A stretch of 64,000 nucleotides of DNA from NCBI GenBank assembly GCA_004123355.1, contig SCHM01000003.1, forward strand, positions 6,963,058 through 7,027,057, read 5' to 3'. Shown here piece by piece: positions 23,918-37,070 of this stretch. The stretch comes from Amphirosellinia nigrospora (Eukaryota > Ascomycota > Sordariomycetes > Xylariales > Xylariaceae). The notes under the pieces were generated by a model that did no database searches, was not told the origin of the DNA, and saw nothing but the letters and a program-made list of their open reading frames with translations. How positions within the stretch are numbered: the stretch's first letter is position 1; every line of letters starts with the position of its first letter. Position numbers and translations under genes: made by a program.

Positions 23918-25870
23918 AAGTTTTAGAGTTTATAAAGCTATTATACGTTATATATTATTTTTTGTAGTTAGGTTGTGCAGTAAAAAGCGCTAAGTTTACT
24001 AATTTATAATAGTTGCTATAATAGTTGCTGCTATTAACGCTACTATAAAGGTTAGATTATAGTAATTATAGCTTTTAATTTTATTACTTTGCTAAAGCGG
24101 TAGAATTCTTAATTAAGAAAGCGGTAAAATTGCGTGTAGATTTTTAAGCAGCAACGAAAATAGCGAAAATAACGTTTTTAAACGATTTAAATTGCGTAGG
24201 GCTTAATAAACTAATAAACAAGCGATTTAATATTTATAAAACTTTTAACAGTTTAATTTTAACGTTATATAATTACTAGTAAGCTATTAATAGACCGGCA
24301 AACCGCGAAGCTTTTATTTGCTATTAGAATTTATTTTGCTATTTAATTCTATTTAGTTTATTATTTTTGCTTTTAATATTTTTTTATTATTTAGCGTTTT
24401 AGCTGTTCGAAAAACTATTTTATGCTTTAATAACTTTATATTATGCTTTTAAAGCTAATTTTTTGTTTTTTATATTTATTCGGCCTTTAATTTATTATTA
24501 AGTTTTTTAAATTTCGAATTGTTTAGTAGCTAAATGTTTTTTTATAGCGATTTTTATTTATAAAGTAGATTATTTATATATTGCTACGTATTTTATCGAT
24601 TAAACGTTTATATTTTTATTAAAATAAGCTTTTTATTTTTTTTTATATTTTTTTTATTTTTTTAATGCTTTTAGCTTAAATAACTTTTTTTTAGTTTTTA
24701 TTATAAATTATGCCCGCTCGATCGTAAAAAAGTTTAGAAAGTTCGGTAGCTATATTAAAGTAATAAATCTTGTTTTTTTTTATATTAATATTATTTTAAA
24801 GCGTAGCTAAATATATTATTTTTTTAAGTAATAAAAGTAAGTTTTAAGTATTTTTATATATTTTTTAAAAAAATATAAATTTAAGCTTTAGAACTTTTTT
24901 ATAGTAATATATTTAATCGATTCTATTTGTTTTTAATTCTTTTATTTAAATACCCGTTTGTTTATTAAACCGTTATATTAGCTTATAATTTTTATAGTTT
25001 TAAAGATTTAACCTTACTATTTAGTTTTTAACTTTATTTTATTTTAGTTGCCGGTTTTACTTTATATTATATTTTGTTATTATTTTTTATATTTTGTTTT
25101 TTATACTACGGTTTACGCCGGCTATATATATAAAAGCTTTATTAAAAACTAATAAAAACAGCTCTAAAATATAAAAGTTTTAAAGCTTTTAAACTGCTTT
25201 TATATTATTTAGTTATTAAACGCTTTATTTATACGCTTTTAAACTTTATTATAGCTTTTAAATATATTAATAATAATAAAAGTTTTATTGTTTTAAACGA
25301 TTAGTTTTTATTTATTAAAGGTTTAGTTTTTAATTATTAAATACTACTTTAAACGTTTAATTAAGTTATATTTTTTAAAACTAATTAATATATTTAATTT
25401 TTTTAAACTTTTTTACGTTTAATAGTTTAGCTACCGTTTTTTTAAAGATTTACGTTTTTTATATTTTTTCCGTTAAATTTATTAGCTAATTATTATATAA
25501 AGAACTTATAAAATATTTTTTCGGTAGTTAAAATTTCGACGATTTTACGTTTTTGCTAATTAGTTAAAGCTAGCTTTTAACTTTTGCTAATTTTATTATT
25601 AATATATTTATAAAAATTAAGCTATTTTTAAGCTTATAACTACGTTTTTTTGCTATAATAAATAAACTATTAAAGCTACTAGCACTATTTTTGTTTTTTT
25701 TGTTATATTTTTATATAAGTAGCTTTTAAAATATAAGGTTAAAGCTTAAAGTTGTTTGCCGAAGTCGAATTTTTTTACTATACTAGATTTTAGTTAATTT
25801 TGCTTAATATTATAATATATTTAAAAAAAAAAAAAAAATCAATAAAAACTATATCCTTAACTATATTTAG
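23918..25870. other. AT-rich, RIP-like DNA without assignable element
   Basis: Composition matches the transposons to the left, and stops fill all frames. Some stretches keep protein-like texture. On plus, 24090-24320 reads FAKAVEFLIKKAVKLRVDF. On minus, 24700-25830 keeps runs such as KIVEILTTEKIFYKFF. No terminal repeats or class-defining motif are visible, so I leave it as an unidentified mutated repeat. Composition returns to normal at about 25870. Confidence 0.5.
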
Positions 25871-26479
25871 GTAGTAACTTAAGCACTAATTAATAGTCTA
25901 GGTTTGGCGCCTAAACAGTGTTTGGCGTATTCAATTTATACGTTACTTTAACGCTAAGGATAATGATCTATTATGATATAAACCTCCGTATATTGTAGGC
26001 CTTATCGACTGGGGCAATTCCAAAAAATACTGAGCTCAAGATTGCGACATCATCTTTGGACCACAAATGACCCCGGTATATCAATCACGCCATCATGCAT
26101 CAATATACATCATGGCCAGGTACCTAGGGCAGTGTTATGTTTATAGCGATTCTACTATATATCATACACACAGTGGACAATAAAATCAGAAAACTAACAT
26201 CAAATCTGGAGATTTCATGAGGCAGTCGCACGGACATCATCTCGCCATACGTGCACCAAATTCTACACGAACACCAGCGTGTGGCTCGTGTGGTGCTATG
26301 TCCTCAGCGCCAAGAAGCCTCGAAGTTGCGCGATGAACACTAAGCCACCTTTAACTGGGTCGAGACTATATATGGGTTACGAATATCTTCTTCCTGACAG
26401 GTCCGCACGACAAGCCCACGTACATGTGTCATCCTCCAATGACCAGATCTTGGGGATCCCAGGCTGACTCGCACCTAAC
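25871..26479. other. Intergenic, possibly 5' debris of the MFS pseudogene
   Basis: Normal composition, with no frame I can assign. Expected N-terminal transmembrane segments of the downstream transporter cannot be recovered here with confidence. Confidence 0.4.
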
Positions 26480-27445
26480 ACTACATAGTGCCGCAGTTCA
26501 ACCACCTTTCGGACAGCTAGCTGATATATTCGGCCGGCACTGATTGATTATGTTCATCGTTGATACATACACACTCTACAGCAGTATCTGCGGTGGTGCT
26601 ACTAATGGTGCAGGCTCATCGCCGGTCATGCCGTACGGGGATCGTAGTGGTGGCGTTAATATGATCATCCATTTCCTCATCTCTGGTTTTGTTCCACTAC
26701 GCGAACGGGGAATTATTTTTATCATTCTGATCGTCTATGCTATCGGAACTTCAATTAGCTCATTCGCTGGATGCATTCTCGTTGAGAGGTCTTCTTGGCG
26801 ATGGCTATTTTGCGGTGTCACGCTCTCCTTTTATTTATATTCTTCCGAACGGAGTATTGGACGCGATATTACCTTTATTGAAAGGGTAAAAAGAACTGAC
26901 TGCGTCGGCAACACTATTCTTATCGCTTTCACGGTATTACCCTTAATTCCTTGGCGGATGCAGGTCAATGTATGCTTGGGCCGATGTCAAAGTCGTCACG
27001 TCTTTGGTGTTCGAACTGTTTGGCCTCATCTTGTTTACGACATACGAAAGTTCGGGTTGGGCGAAGGAACCCGTTACCCCCTTCCGCCTATTCTCGCATC
27101 TGATAGGAGCTATTGCTTTCAACACGTTCATGGACTTCACTCTTCTCTACAGGGTGTTATTCTTTCTTCCTGTATACTTCCAATCAGTCCTGCTCTCTAC
27201 GCCGTCTTGGTCAGGAGTCCAACTTCTGCCCGCCGTTCTAGTAGGCATCCTGGGCGCTATAGTTACCGTGATCGTTCTTTCAAAGCTTGGGAAATACAAA
27301 GCGCTCCACATAGTCGGGGTTTCTATTGAAACTCCAAGTCTTGGACTCTTTGGTACTCTTGATCAGACTTAATCAACCGGTGAGTGATTATTTTCAGGTA
27401 CTGGCCGGTCTTGGTTCTAGTCACATGGTACCATTACGGCCGCCG
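26480..27445 (+). pseudogene. Broken MFS multidrug transporter (DHA2/14-TM type)
   Basis: Fragments of a fungal 14-TM drug:H+ antiporter are scattered over the plus-strand frames: QPPFGQLADIFGR (about 26490), SGGVNMIIHFLISGFVPLRERG (26645-26715), GTSISSFAGCILVERSSWRWLF, RTDCVGNTILIAF, EPVTPFRLFSH (27065), FFLPVYFQSVLLSTPSWSGVQLLPAVLVG (27160-27250), KYKALHIVG and a final AGLGSSHMV-like piece near 27420. Pieces switch frame repeatedly, an in-frame stop occurs early, and the N- and C-termini are absent. That is more damage than the one-base indels elsewhere, so this is probably a true relic. It sits on the edge of the RIP block. Confidence 0.7.
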
Positions 27446-29098
27446 AATTAATCTAGTAGTGTGAGATAAATTTGCGTCGTGAATTCGGGATTATATACCA
27501 GGACTACTATTATCTGTTAGGAAGCCCGAGCTCGAAATTGGCCTATGACACTTCGATGTAAAGCATCGTAAACAGAGAGAAACGCGTTGGTTAACCCCAA
27601 GACCAGAAACAGTCCTAAGGACCCCCAATACCTTAGATTTCACGAGAATGGCCTTCCTCGTTGGCGGTACAGCAAGCGCAGTTAACATATGAGACGATAG
27701 GTTTGGCCATTTCCGCTTTGGCGCGAAGATTCTCCTTGACTGATGAAGTGCCCATTCCAGCACCTACCTCGCTGGCCTCCGGCTCGAAGATTCTCCTTAG
27801 CTGCTCTGCTAGCGTGTCTCCCAGGGGCGATTTAAGAAGAGAACTAAAACCTACTGCATACTGACATGGTGTGGGCATCAATCAGCTTCCCCGTCACTTG
27901 GGATGGGGAAATCTTCGTAGCAAAGCAAGCGTCGAAGTCTTAGAGGCTAGCGCGGCCCCAGTCGGCCAGGTGGACAACAGACATCTCCGCAGCCGGAGAC
28001 GCCCCCCTTTCTCCGGGCTAGAGAAGAAACTACTTGTTTGTGGCTGCCACAGGGCGATACTGAGGACAAACTATACGTCCTTGTTCTTATACTCGCGCCC
28101 CAGGACGCGATCGTACGATGTCCCATCTCCTACCTTTTACCACTACGGAAAGTGTTTCGAACGACGCTAACACATTCGAGTGAACTGGGCTGATTAGGCT
28201 ATGTCTCGTGTATACCAGAATACTGATGTTTCTGCTTCTTGTTGGCTTGACAGAGGAGGTGGGGACGGTTTGCATTGTCCAAAAGGGTCAGGATAGTATC
28301 CTCGGGTGAAGATGGGCCGAATCTATAGGGTTATTGTACTGCTTCGATGAGCTAGTAGGCCGCTCTTCATTAGGTATTCAATATTGCTCTTAGGCACACC
28401 CATCTAATGTTTCTGTGCTGGATGCGTCCAACTTTCGCTTAGCGAAGCCCTATACCTTGGCGTAGGTAGTTGACCGACCCAGTCACCCTAGAAAAGATTG
28501 TATTCTTACTTCTAGATCAAAATTCTGAGGTGTCTTTTTAGCAAATCAATATCTCCATTTAAGAGCCTCTGCCCAGCTGACCTGCGAAATGCGAAATCAC
28601 GATGAATCCTCGCCTTCCTCCTGAACATGCAGGGTATTCGAGATCAATAATATCGCCTTGGGCATGTAACTATCTTGTATCAAAGCCGAGGTCAAAAGCT
28701 ATTTACTTTACATGAAGTGAGTTACAAGTTGTATGTACGCATGTAGCGGATGCTATGAACTAGGAAATCAGCACTTACGCATGGGCATTCGTAAAGCCCT
28801 CGGCTTTGCAGCAAAATAATAATGAAGCTGATTTTATACCCCCTCGAAAAATGTCATTTTCTCAAAGGAGGAAAGTTGAATTTCATTAGCATTCTTTAGC
28901 CACTATCTCAAATGTTGAGTAGGAGTAGAACGAAAGTGCTACTTTAAGGTTGTAGAACCTTGGCAAAATATATAACAAGAAGTAGTTTTGATCAGGCTTG
29001 GATCATAAAAAGCGCTTCGACAATAAAGTGTCTAAGCCTGCCACTTGAGCTAGTTCATAACCATCAGGACCTAGAAGCTGCGGCCTAGGTATAGTACC
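27446..29098. other. Intergenic, nothing firm
   Basis: Normal composition at first, drifting AT-richer. A minus-strand frame at about 27633-27881 (SPLGDTLAEQLRRIFEPEAS...) looks mildly gene-like but cannot be assigned. No RNA gene or repeat is recognised. Confidence 0.4.
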
Positions 29099-30357
29099 TT
29101 AGCAGTTGGTAATGACTTGGGCCGGGCCAGGACCAGCTTGGATGGGGTTGCAACCTGGCAATTTGTTGCCAACAACTCCACCGTAAGTCAGAACGTTACC
29201 AACGGGGTTATCTTCTTGGCCAAAAGTCCAGCCGACGTTCTCATTGGTCGTGGGCCTCTGTCTGCAAGCATCCATTTCCTTCTGAGTATACAGACCACCC
29301 TTGTTACCAAAGCAGCTAGCATCTGAAAGAGGGGAGTAGCGGTGTTACCGGGGCGGCATGTGGGCATGATGGATTGGAGAACACCCACTTGCCATCCATT
29401 GATCTTTGGGACTCATTAGTCTTCTACTGAAAAATCTGTAGCCGGGGATAACTTACAAAAACGGCGTGGAATCCGTAGCCGGTCGGATCACCGTTTGCCA
29501 GCACAAAGGGGTTGTCGTTAGCTCCGTATAGGCCGTTGAATGAGTTCGTGTTGAGCCAGTACTCGATAAATAGCTGCGGGAATCGCTTAACTCTGAAGCC
29601 CTCGGGACAGCCCTGCAGGGTGTCGGCAACTGGATAGGCCATGTGGGCAGTTGGGTTCGCGACATCATAGGCTTTTCCGTTCCAGCAAGATGGGAACGTG
29701 ATGGCAGCAGCAAGACCACCAGGGCAGGCGGTGAAGCCCTTGGGAAGACCAGTGGTGTAGTAGTCAGGGTGCCCCTGGCCATCACCGTGGCACGCCCAGC
29801 CGAGCTCACTACCATAGGGGCCCATGGTGGTATAGTTGTATGAGCGTGCCGTATTGCTCCCAGCAATCATGCGGAATTCTTGAGGGAACTCCGAGATATC
29901 TGTGTCGTATTGATTGAAGCTGTTGCCGTATTTGTAGTAGATTTTGTGATACGGCTGCTCCGGCACACGAATAAAGGAACCATTCTTGGGATCATGATAA
30001 TACAAGTTTGGCATCTGTATTTTGGGACAATGGACATCAGCTTCCACTTCCTAGCCAAATAATTCACTTTGGTGAGACGCTTACCCAGTAGTTTGATTTG
30101 TCGGCCTTGGGAGTAACTGTCGCGCAAGTTGATCTCTGAGTCTGCGCAAAGTCCATGGTAGGTGCAAATCCGTTGCCACCGACGACTGAGTGTACATGAG
30201 GTGACAGCTGCTGACCGGGCTGGAGAACAGGATCCAGTCGCTCGATCACAAGGGGCATGCCACTCCCTAGGACAAAATAAGGGCCTTGCTGAGCTACGGC
30301 GCCGGCAGCACAGAGACTCAAAAGAGTTCCGAAATACTTAGTAACCGATGCAGCCAT
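29099..30357 (-). CDS. DUF1996 secreted protein, paralog B (4 exons, intact)
   Basis: Exons read 30357-30085, 30014-29457, 29403-29349 and 29322-29099, giving 369 residues with every junction in phase. The protein opens with a signal peptide (MAASVTKYFGTLLSLCAAGAVAQ). DUF1996 landmarks follow: ERLDPVLQPG, SPHVHSVVGGNGF, KSNYW-MPNLYY, FRMIAG, ITFPSCWNGK, HMAYPV, FPQLFIEYW, NGWQVGVLQ and a Cys-containing tail ending VITNC. A tail of about 60 residues follows the canonical domain end. Relatives are extracellular or wall-associated; the biochemical role is not established. Unlike paralog A it needs no base correction. The two paralogs flank the transposon block about 28 kb apart on the same strand. 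Confidence 0.92.
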
Positions 30358-32291
30358 GGTGATAGGTGGGTGAGGTTCAACCTCTGGGCGTAGGCAAAGT
30401 CAAGGTGCGGATATGTGTTGTGGTTGCTAGGGGAAAACAATCACATTTGTGAGTTCTAGTGACGGTATTTATATTCAGAAAGCCAAGTTACTAAAGTTTC
30501 GAGCTTTGCTTCTGTGTGTTAACCCTTGGCCTTAACCCTTGGTCTTGATCCTTGGTCAATGACACAGCAGATTCTTCGATGGCACAGTCGATTGCTAGGT
30601 GACAGGATCTAGTTGCCCTATAGAGGTATACCCGTATCTAGGATGAAGTCACCCTGCGTAATGCGAGGAATGGCAAACTAGCCATGTCTCATTCGGCCGT
30701 TTTCATGTCCTACTGTGTGTATAAACCCGAATTCATGCATCAGGGCCGAATACTTGAAGGTGTGCAAGAAAGGCCTTGTGGTTGAAGGGTCCAACCTAAA
30801 CATGAAAGGACCAAGACCGAAGTGAGCCCATGGCGGGAGTCAGGTCCACAAGGCATCACACACATACTAGTCTATAGCCTTCCTGAACTTGGCCACTTTA
30901 GAGAATAGGCAAGAACAAAGCAGGATAATCGGAAATTGAAAGTAAAAGCCATTCGACATCCTATAATCTTGTTTGAGTAAATAATATGTTCTGTCCTATC
31001 AATATGATCTGATCTTCCCGCACCTGACCTTGATTCTTTACAGCCACCAACACTCAAACTGTGTATTTTGCCTTTTAAAAATACCTTTCTACGATAAGTC
31101 ATCTTCGAAATCTAGTTCCCTTCGTTTCATCCTAGTCACACCGTTTTGTTTTTCTAACCTTTTCTTGCTAGTGTCATTGATATTTCAAGTAGTGGAGCCG
31201 GAGGTCGCGGTAGCTCTTACATGTGTGTGTTGTCGTCAGGACCTAGTAGAACAGGTCCTTGGCGGCCCCATGGAGGCGAACGGTAACCCGAGTACCCAAA
31301 TCTGGGATTGGCTGCATTTGCCAAGCCGGCCGATAGCGATGCCAGTTTCCGCGTGTTCATCGACAGGGGTAATCAAGGTAGGCTAGTTGATTGCTATTCG
31401 CTGCCAGGACGTTGACAAATTTGACCACAAGTGCGGTTTTCTAATATCACCTTCTCCTTAGAAAACAAGGGGGTGTGCAGGGGGTAAAAAGTTCGTCGCA
31501 TTTAACTTGCGAGCCTCACGCAGCTAATAGGCGCGAGCACAAAACGACCGAGGCTAGTGCTTAGTGTTAAGCTTCTAGCATGGCACAGTTTGCGGGGAAA
31601 CAAGCTAGCTAGGTCGTTATAGATCTTATGTAATTCTTTTTAGGCTAGAGACGTCAACGACCCCCTATTAAGTGCCATCGCGCAAAAGAGAGAATTAAAG
31701 ATGTGGTATGAATATTTATGAGTAGTTCAGAGAAAATGAAGGCGCCAATACGTGGCAAAGAGGAAAGTAAAAAATGCAAGAACAATACAGCATTATCATA
31801 TTTCTCTATATAGTAATAAGATGATAGTAAGAAGCCTGTCGGCGGCGTCAAGATACTTACACCATGGCCAGTTATTTGGTCAACCGGACGTTTGCCAGGG
31901 CACAGCCACAACATATTGGGCATGTCAAAATAAACCTCGCCCTTCCTTATGGTACCGTCATAAACAGGCAGGATGTCATGTGCATAGAGCAGGATAGGCG
32001 CTAGGCGCCTAAGCCGCCATTCAAGAAACAAGAAATACTGTCACATCGTCGTTGTGCGGAATTCAAACCGATTATCGGTCCGAGCACCAGCGGCCAAATA
32101 TGCGGCGCTTTAGCGTATGTGAAGATGCGATGCCCTCTCCGTGCAGCATTGTAGCTCGCCACATCATGATGAATCGAGGATGCGGTGCGATGTGGCTCGC
32201 CTCTATATAACAAGCCATCCATTGCTTCTCGTTCTTTTCTTTTGGACGCACTCAAGCAGTTTTCCCTCATTACTTTGGCATCGTAGCAATC
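30358..32291. other. Long intergenic region, no supported gene
   Basis: Divergent promoter space between the DUF1996 gene (minus) and the GH128 gene (plus). Near 30520-30560 there is a short tandem of CCTTGG/CCCTTGG-type units. Open frames at 30872-31102, 31030-31386 and 31654-32031 have no family resemblance. No RNA gene was recognised. Confidence 0.45.
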
Positions 32292-33418
32292 ATGAAGGCC
32301 GAAACTTCTATTTTATTCTTGGCATCATCTGTGGCCGCTACAAGATCTGCCAAACGCGGTCTCATCCACATCCCCAACTCTAACTGGCCGCAAGACAACA
32401 ACATCTGGATTCAGCCCGGGGTCGACCTGACCTGGTACTACAACTATGGACAAGCACCAAGCAGCCAGTATAGCTCGGTTCCTCAGTCCCAGATTGAGTT
32501 CGTCCCGCAGAGATGGACACAGAGCAGCAACCCGCAAGACACAAGCTTCAGTGCCTATGTCAAGCAGCTTATCGCGGGCGGTAGAGCTATCAAGAACGTT
32601 CTCGGCTACAACGAGCCGGAATATCCGTTTTCTTCCGGCGGTGCTCAACTTACCCCTTATACCGCGGCACTCGGTTGGATTGCCGAGTTCGTTCCGCTAC
32701 AGAAACAAGGAATAAGGATTGGTCTACCCGCTGTGAACGGTGATGAGTTTGGCATGCAGTGGCTGGACCAGTTTCTGGCCAACTGTACCCAGATGGTGAA
32801 ACAAAGCAACACCGCATCCAAATGCCCCTATGATTTCCTACCAATCCACTGGTACAATAATTTCGCAGGCCTGCAGGCACTTATCAACCAAGTCAACTCT
32901 AGGTAAGTACACTACCTCTATCTTGCATGTCGAATTTCCAATTGGGCCTGTGGCCCTGTACTATTTACCACCTGGTGTCTCGGCTGACGGTGTTGATATA
33001 GGTATCAACCCCAAAGATCTGGCTTACCGAAATCACGGATCCCAATGTGGATCTAGCAGCATCGCAACAATTCTACAACCAGTCCATCCCATACTTGGAT
33101 GCTCTTAGCAATGTTGAGCGATATTCATGGTTCGCTGCTTTCCGGGTACGTAATATCATAGTTGGCCCTATCCTTTTGGTGTCTTTGGGGGCTTGATGTT
33201 GTCTCGCACGAGTTGGGTTCTCCTCCTTCGAGATCATGGCGGCTAGAAAGCAATTGGGATCTTCACCTTTATATAATTTACTAACTATCATGGTATAGTC
33301 GAACGTCAGCAACGTTGGCCCTAACGGGGTTTTCTTGAACAACGCTGGTAAATTGACTGACATTGGGTCTTGGTACCTCGGTGGAAGTGCAACTGGCGTC
33401 ATCCCAACGTCCGGTTAG
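32292..33418 (+). CDS. GH128-family glycoside hydrolase (Asl1-like, probable beta-1,3-glucanase)
   Basis: Secreted or wall-associated glucan hydrolase. Three exons: 32292-32902, 33002-33145, 33299-33418. An N-terminal hydrophobic leader precedes RGLIHIPNSNWPQDNNIW. The (beta/alpha)8 core shows WYYNYG, the GYNEPE motif (acid/base Glu, residue about 104), YDFLPIHWYNN, then KIWLTEIT (nucleophile Glu) and VERYSWFAAFR. It ends with NVGPNGVFLNNAGKLTDIGSWYLGG, the standard domain end. One base is missing just after the first intron (33003-33011, a C near the CCCC run), otherwise the frames join. Likely role is wall beta-glucan remodelling or degradation. Confidence 0.87.
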
Positions 33419-36066
33419 ACTAAGGCACAGACTTGCCCTCCGCTCACACAGAAAATATCGTAACGTTGCTCGATACGAAACGACAAACGAAAAGTAAATA
33501 TTTTCTAGTACGGCAAACAATGCTCACGTCATGGAGCACGGTATACGCGAGGCCGGAGGACTTATACGAAGCCCACCTCTAGCGCACGGGGTGGATCAGC
33601 CTAAGCGGACATTGAACTCCTTATAAGTGTCCCGCTAGCTCTCTTTTGTATATACAGAACTTAAATAGATTATCGGAACTACTGTTACACAGACTCCATT
33701 TTGAAGGGCATGCCATGATGTGCCTATGAGATTTAGGTAATCACTATAAGAACTGTGCCTTCTCCATTTTAAACGTCGTTTGATACTCAAAACATAGAGG
33801 TGCTCTATACTCGGTTATACATGTATACGCTCAAATAGTACTTGATTTTCCTCTAGCGTTGTCAGCGAAGTCACACCCATAAGGCTATATTCATGCTCTC
33901 CTCTTGACAAACCACTTTGCTACCGTCCTTAAATACCTTTTAACCTGCATCGTAAGGAGGGAAACTATGGAATTTAAAACCGACGGCCGTCGCATAAATC
34001 AAAATAATGTCATCGCCGTGACCCCAACGTTGAACTAGTTGTCTTCATGGTTAAATGGTTCACATTCCAGATACCACGGAAGATGAAAAGTTGCCGTTAT
34101 GTCCGTTGTTGATCGGAGTTCTGGAAAGGTGCTAGCCGCATTAACATATTTACTAGTTTTTCTTCACAATTTGATGCCGGCAGATCTCACAGCTGGCATT
34201 GTCCGCTCCTACTATTACGTCTCGCTAAACCCATTTAGTTTAGACAGCGTATCGCTGTACTTACTTAGTCATTAGTCACTAGGCGCGAGGAGAATTAGTC
34301 ATCGGCACGGCTTTAGCAACGCCGCACTAGTCTTCATATCGGTTACTGTAATAGGAAGTATAAGCCGAGCAATAATTATGTACTTTTAAGGAGGCCTTCT
34401 GGCAAAAAGATAATACTGCTCAAAAGAAGGAAAGGGAGCTGTCATCACTCACTATATTAGCCTACTAATATGGACTGTTAAGCGATTAATTACACTTTAT
34501 TACCACGATCTACTCGGCTTATTCCGTACCTGTTTCTTTTTTCTAGTCTCCTGGGATAACAACGTAAGTAAGTGGCATGCAAGAATTAAGGAAATCATAT
34601 AGTACTTAGACACATTTTGTCAGAATAACCTTGAATTAGCCCCTATTAATTACTCATTTACAGTAGGTCTTAGCCACGTAGATAATTGGGGGATCTATTG
34701 ATCAAGTAGTATGTAGTGTAGTAATAAGAGAAAAACTCAAAAGCCACGAAGTGTGTAGTTAAGTATAAAAGCAAAATATAATGTGGGAAATCTGGTATTT
34801 TACATCATAGCATCTCTATTAATTTCCCCTGATTTCTTCCAACTCGCATAATTTACCCCCTCAACACAATAATGCTCCAAAGAGCCCCAAAGCCCGCGTT
34901 CATCTATGGCCCTAAGCAGGTATAAGACTAACTCATATTAGTATAGAATATCTATAGCAATAATAATAATACTGTAGGCTTTGTACGTAATCCTAAATGT
35001 CGGAATCTTTCCAGCGAGACCTAGATTATTGGACCAATTAGGATCAGCTATTCCATTGTAAATAATAGCTAGCAGATAAGAACCGCTTCTATCCCTTCTT
35101 TCCCGTATAACACTACATGTCCATTCAAACGCTATGATCCAACACAGCTAAATTCATCTAGTAATACTATCATTCGAGCGTTATCTATCGCTTTTTTTTA
35201 TCACACAGCCGATATAATATTCAAAGGGGACAGCAATAACGCCTAGCGATGCCTAGGCACTACATCTGACATCCCCGCTGCGGTAGTCGATGAGCGAAGC
35301 TTTATCCCTGCCATTTTTAGTGCCGTGCTTGTTTCCCCTGCATGCCATGTCTAGTGAACCTCCACTCCATAAACGGAACGCACAATCCATACTGTGAATC
35401 ATTGTAGTACCCCGTGCAGACCCCGTGCCGAAGATTCTGCTAACTCATGGTGGCGCTGCAGTAGCTCGACCCAACAAAATAACAGTTGCGCCCCGCCCCA
35501 CCGCCCACGAGATTACTTCCACATGACTATCACAGTTTCATCCCCTACGTGGGATTATGTTACCCAATGGGGACCCCTGCCCCCGCGGTACCATGCTTGT
35601 GGTTCGACTCGGAAGTGAAGCACGCGTTTCTTTCAGAGATAAATCGAACAATTTGATGCCTCCGCAAAAATGGATACCTGCTTACATCTCGGCGTCCCAG
35701 GGATGTTTGACCATGGGCCGATCCGCTTATCGACAAGATGTGCCAAGCCATGATGCGAGATCGATCTCGGACTGAGCGACTCCGCCTTCACCAAACAAGT
35801 AATATTGATGATCCAACAACGATGTAACCACGCCCACTTTTGCTTCGACGTCTTCCTCCTGAATGGCAATGAACAGCCCTCTAATGACCTATGTTGTAAA
35901 TGTGACCAGTCTGTCTTCCGAATTCATGAAATAGAGAAATGCATATAGAACCTACTGCGGAGCAATCCTGCCGCCAAATCTTTTGCATTCCAGTATTCTA
36001 ACACTCAGAGGCATGGTAAACGAGGCCTACTTTACTTGATGGATATTGCCAGGATCTCCGTATATA

Positions 36067-36167
36067 CCTAGTAGATATGATACTTGTTATCTCGCAAAGG
36101 ATCTAGAATCCCTTGTGCTGCGGGCTAGCCTCTTATCTCTAGATATTTGCACACGCCTCTTTCCTCG
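36067..36167 (+). repeat. Imperfect direct repeat, copy 1
   Basis: Shares with 36960-37070 the ordered blocks ATGATACTTG, ATCCCTTGTGC, GCC/TAG..TCT..TAT and a C/T-rich end, with mismatches mostly transitions. It could be an eroded solo LTR pair or fragments of one family. No coding content. Confidence 0.55.
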
Positions 36168-36959
36168 TTCTATAGGAGCTGAGGGAACAGCATCAGCACA
36201 GATATGATCATCCCAGCACTTCACGATGATGGTGTACTAGTAAAAAAGCCCAAAGAATATACCGCGAGAGCGAGCGACCTAGGAGAAGACGTGACAAATA
36301 GAGCTAGCGATGGCAACGCGAAACTGGTGCTAGATAACCCTCTATAATTGTTCGCAGACTACGTACTTACTCAGCAACCAGTTCTTTGGGTTTAATTGTC
36401 GCTTGCCATCACTCCCTCCCCTTCAGCCCTCTCTACCATTTTTTCTTCCTTTCTTCTTATGCACCTTTGCCTCCTCTATTACATCCAAGACATACCCCAT
36501 CAGCTACCGCTCTTCAGTTAATTATGGACCTATATTGAGTTTATACCCGATTTACAGTCAGCATTAGTCCCGGGAGACAGTGTCTGTTGGCCCGTACTTA
36601 CGAAGACCAACTACCTAAGTAATTCTTCAGTTTGATCGATATTATACCTTGAAGCTCGTGTCTGTTACAATAACTCGAGGTGTTAAATAGACAGGTTTGG
36701 CGATTGATAGTTTTCAATGAATTCATATTATGTAAAAGTTACAGAAGGCAAAATGAGATAATCAGCTTCAAAGGTACGTGATGTTTTTAACGACCGTATA
36801 ATCTCAGAGCAAAGGTAATTACAGAACGCATTTATCTCATGCATGCTGAATCGGCGCGTCAACAGCAATCAGTATCGGACGCTTGCCAAAAAGGCCAGTA
36901 TACCATCTAATGTAGTGACATTTTTACATATCTATGCCACGTTCTCTGTTATACTAGGT

Positions 36960-37070
36960 ACTAAGTAGGTACAATATGATACTTGCTGTCACGTAAATGG
37001 TCTAAGATCCCTTGTGCCATACGCCAGTCTCCTATTCTCTGGCTATATACAGATACGCGCTTCCTCTCGG
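36960..37070 (+). repeat. Imperfect direct repeat, copy 2
   Basis: Second copy of the 36067-36167 repeat, about 890 bp downstream, in the same orientation. Confidence 0.55.

Noticed and set aside
10150-25870. AT-rich block as possible mitochondrial insertion or centromere core
   Set aside because: LTRs, target duplications and ordered gag-pol remnants explain 14 of the 16 kb as RIP-mutated retrotransposons; no mitochondrial gene is seen.
26279-26467. 62-codon frame as possible start of the MFS transporter
   Set aside because: Its translation does not resemble the N-terminal transmembrane region of the family; only sequence from about 26480 aligns.
31030-32031. Overlapping frames (31030-31386 plus, 31654-32031 minus) in the DUF1996/GH128 divergent promoter
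   Set aside because: No family match and no splice logic; low-complexity hydrophobic runs only.
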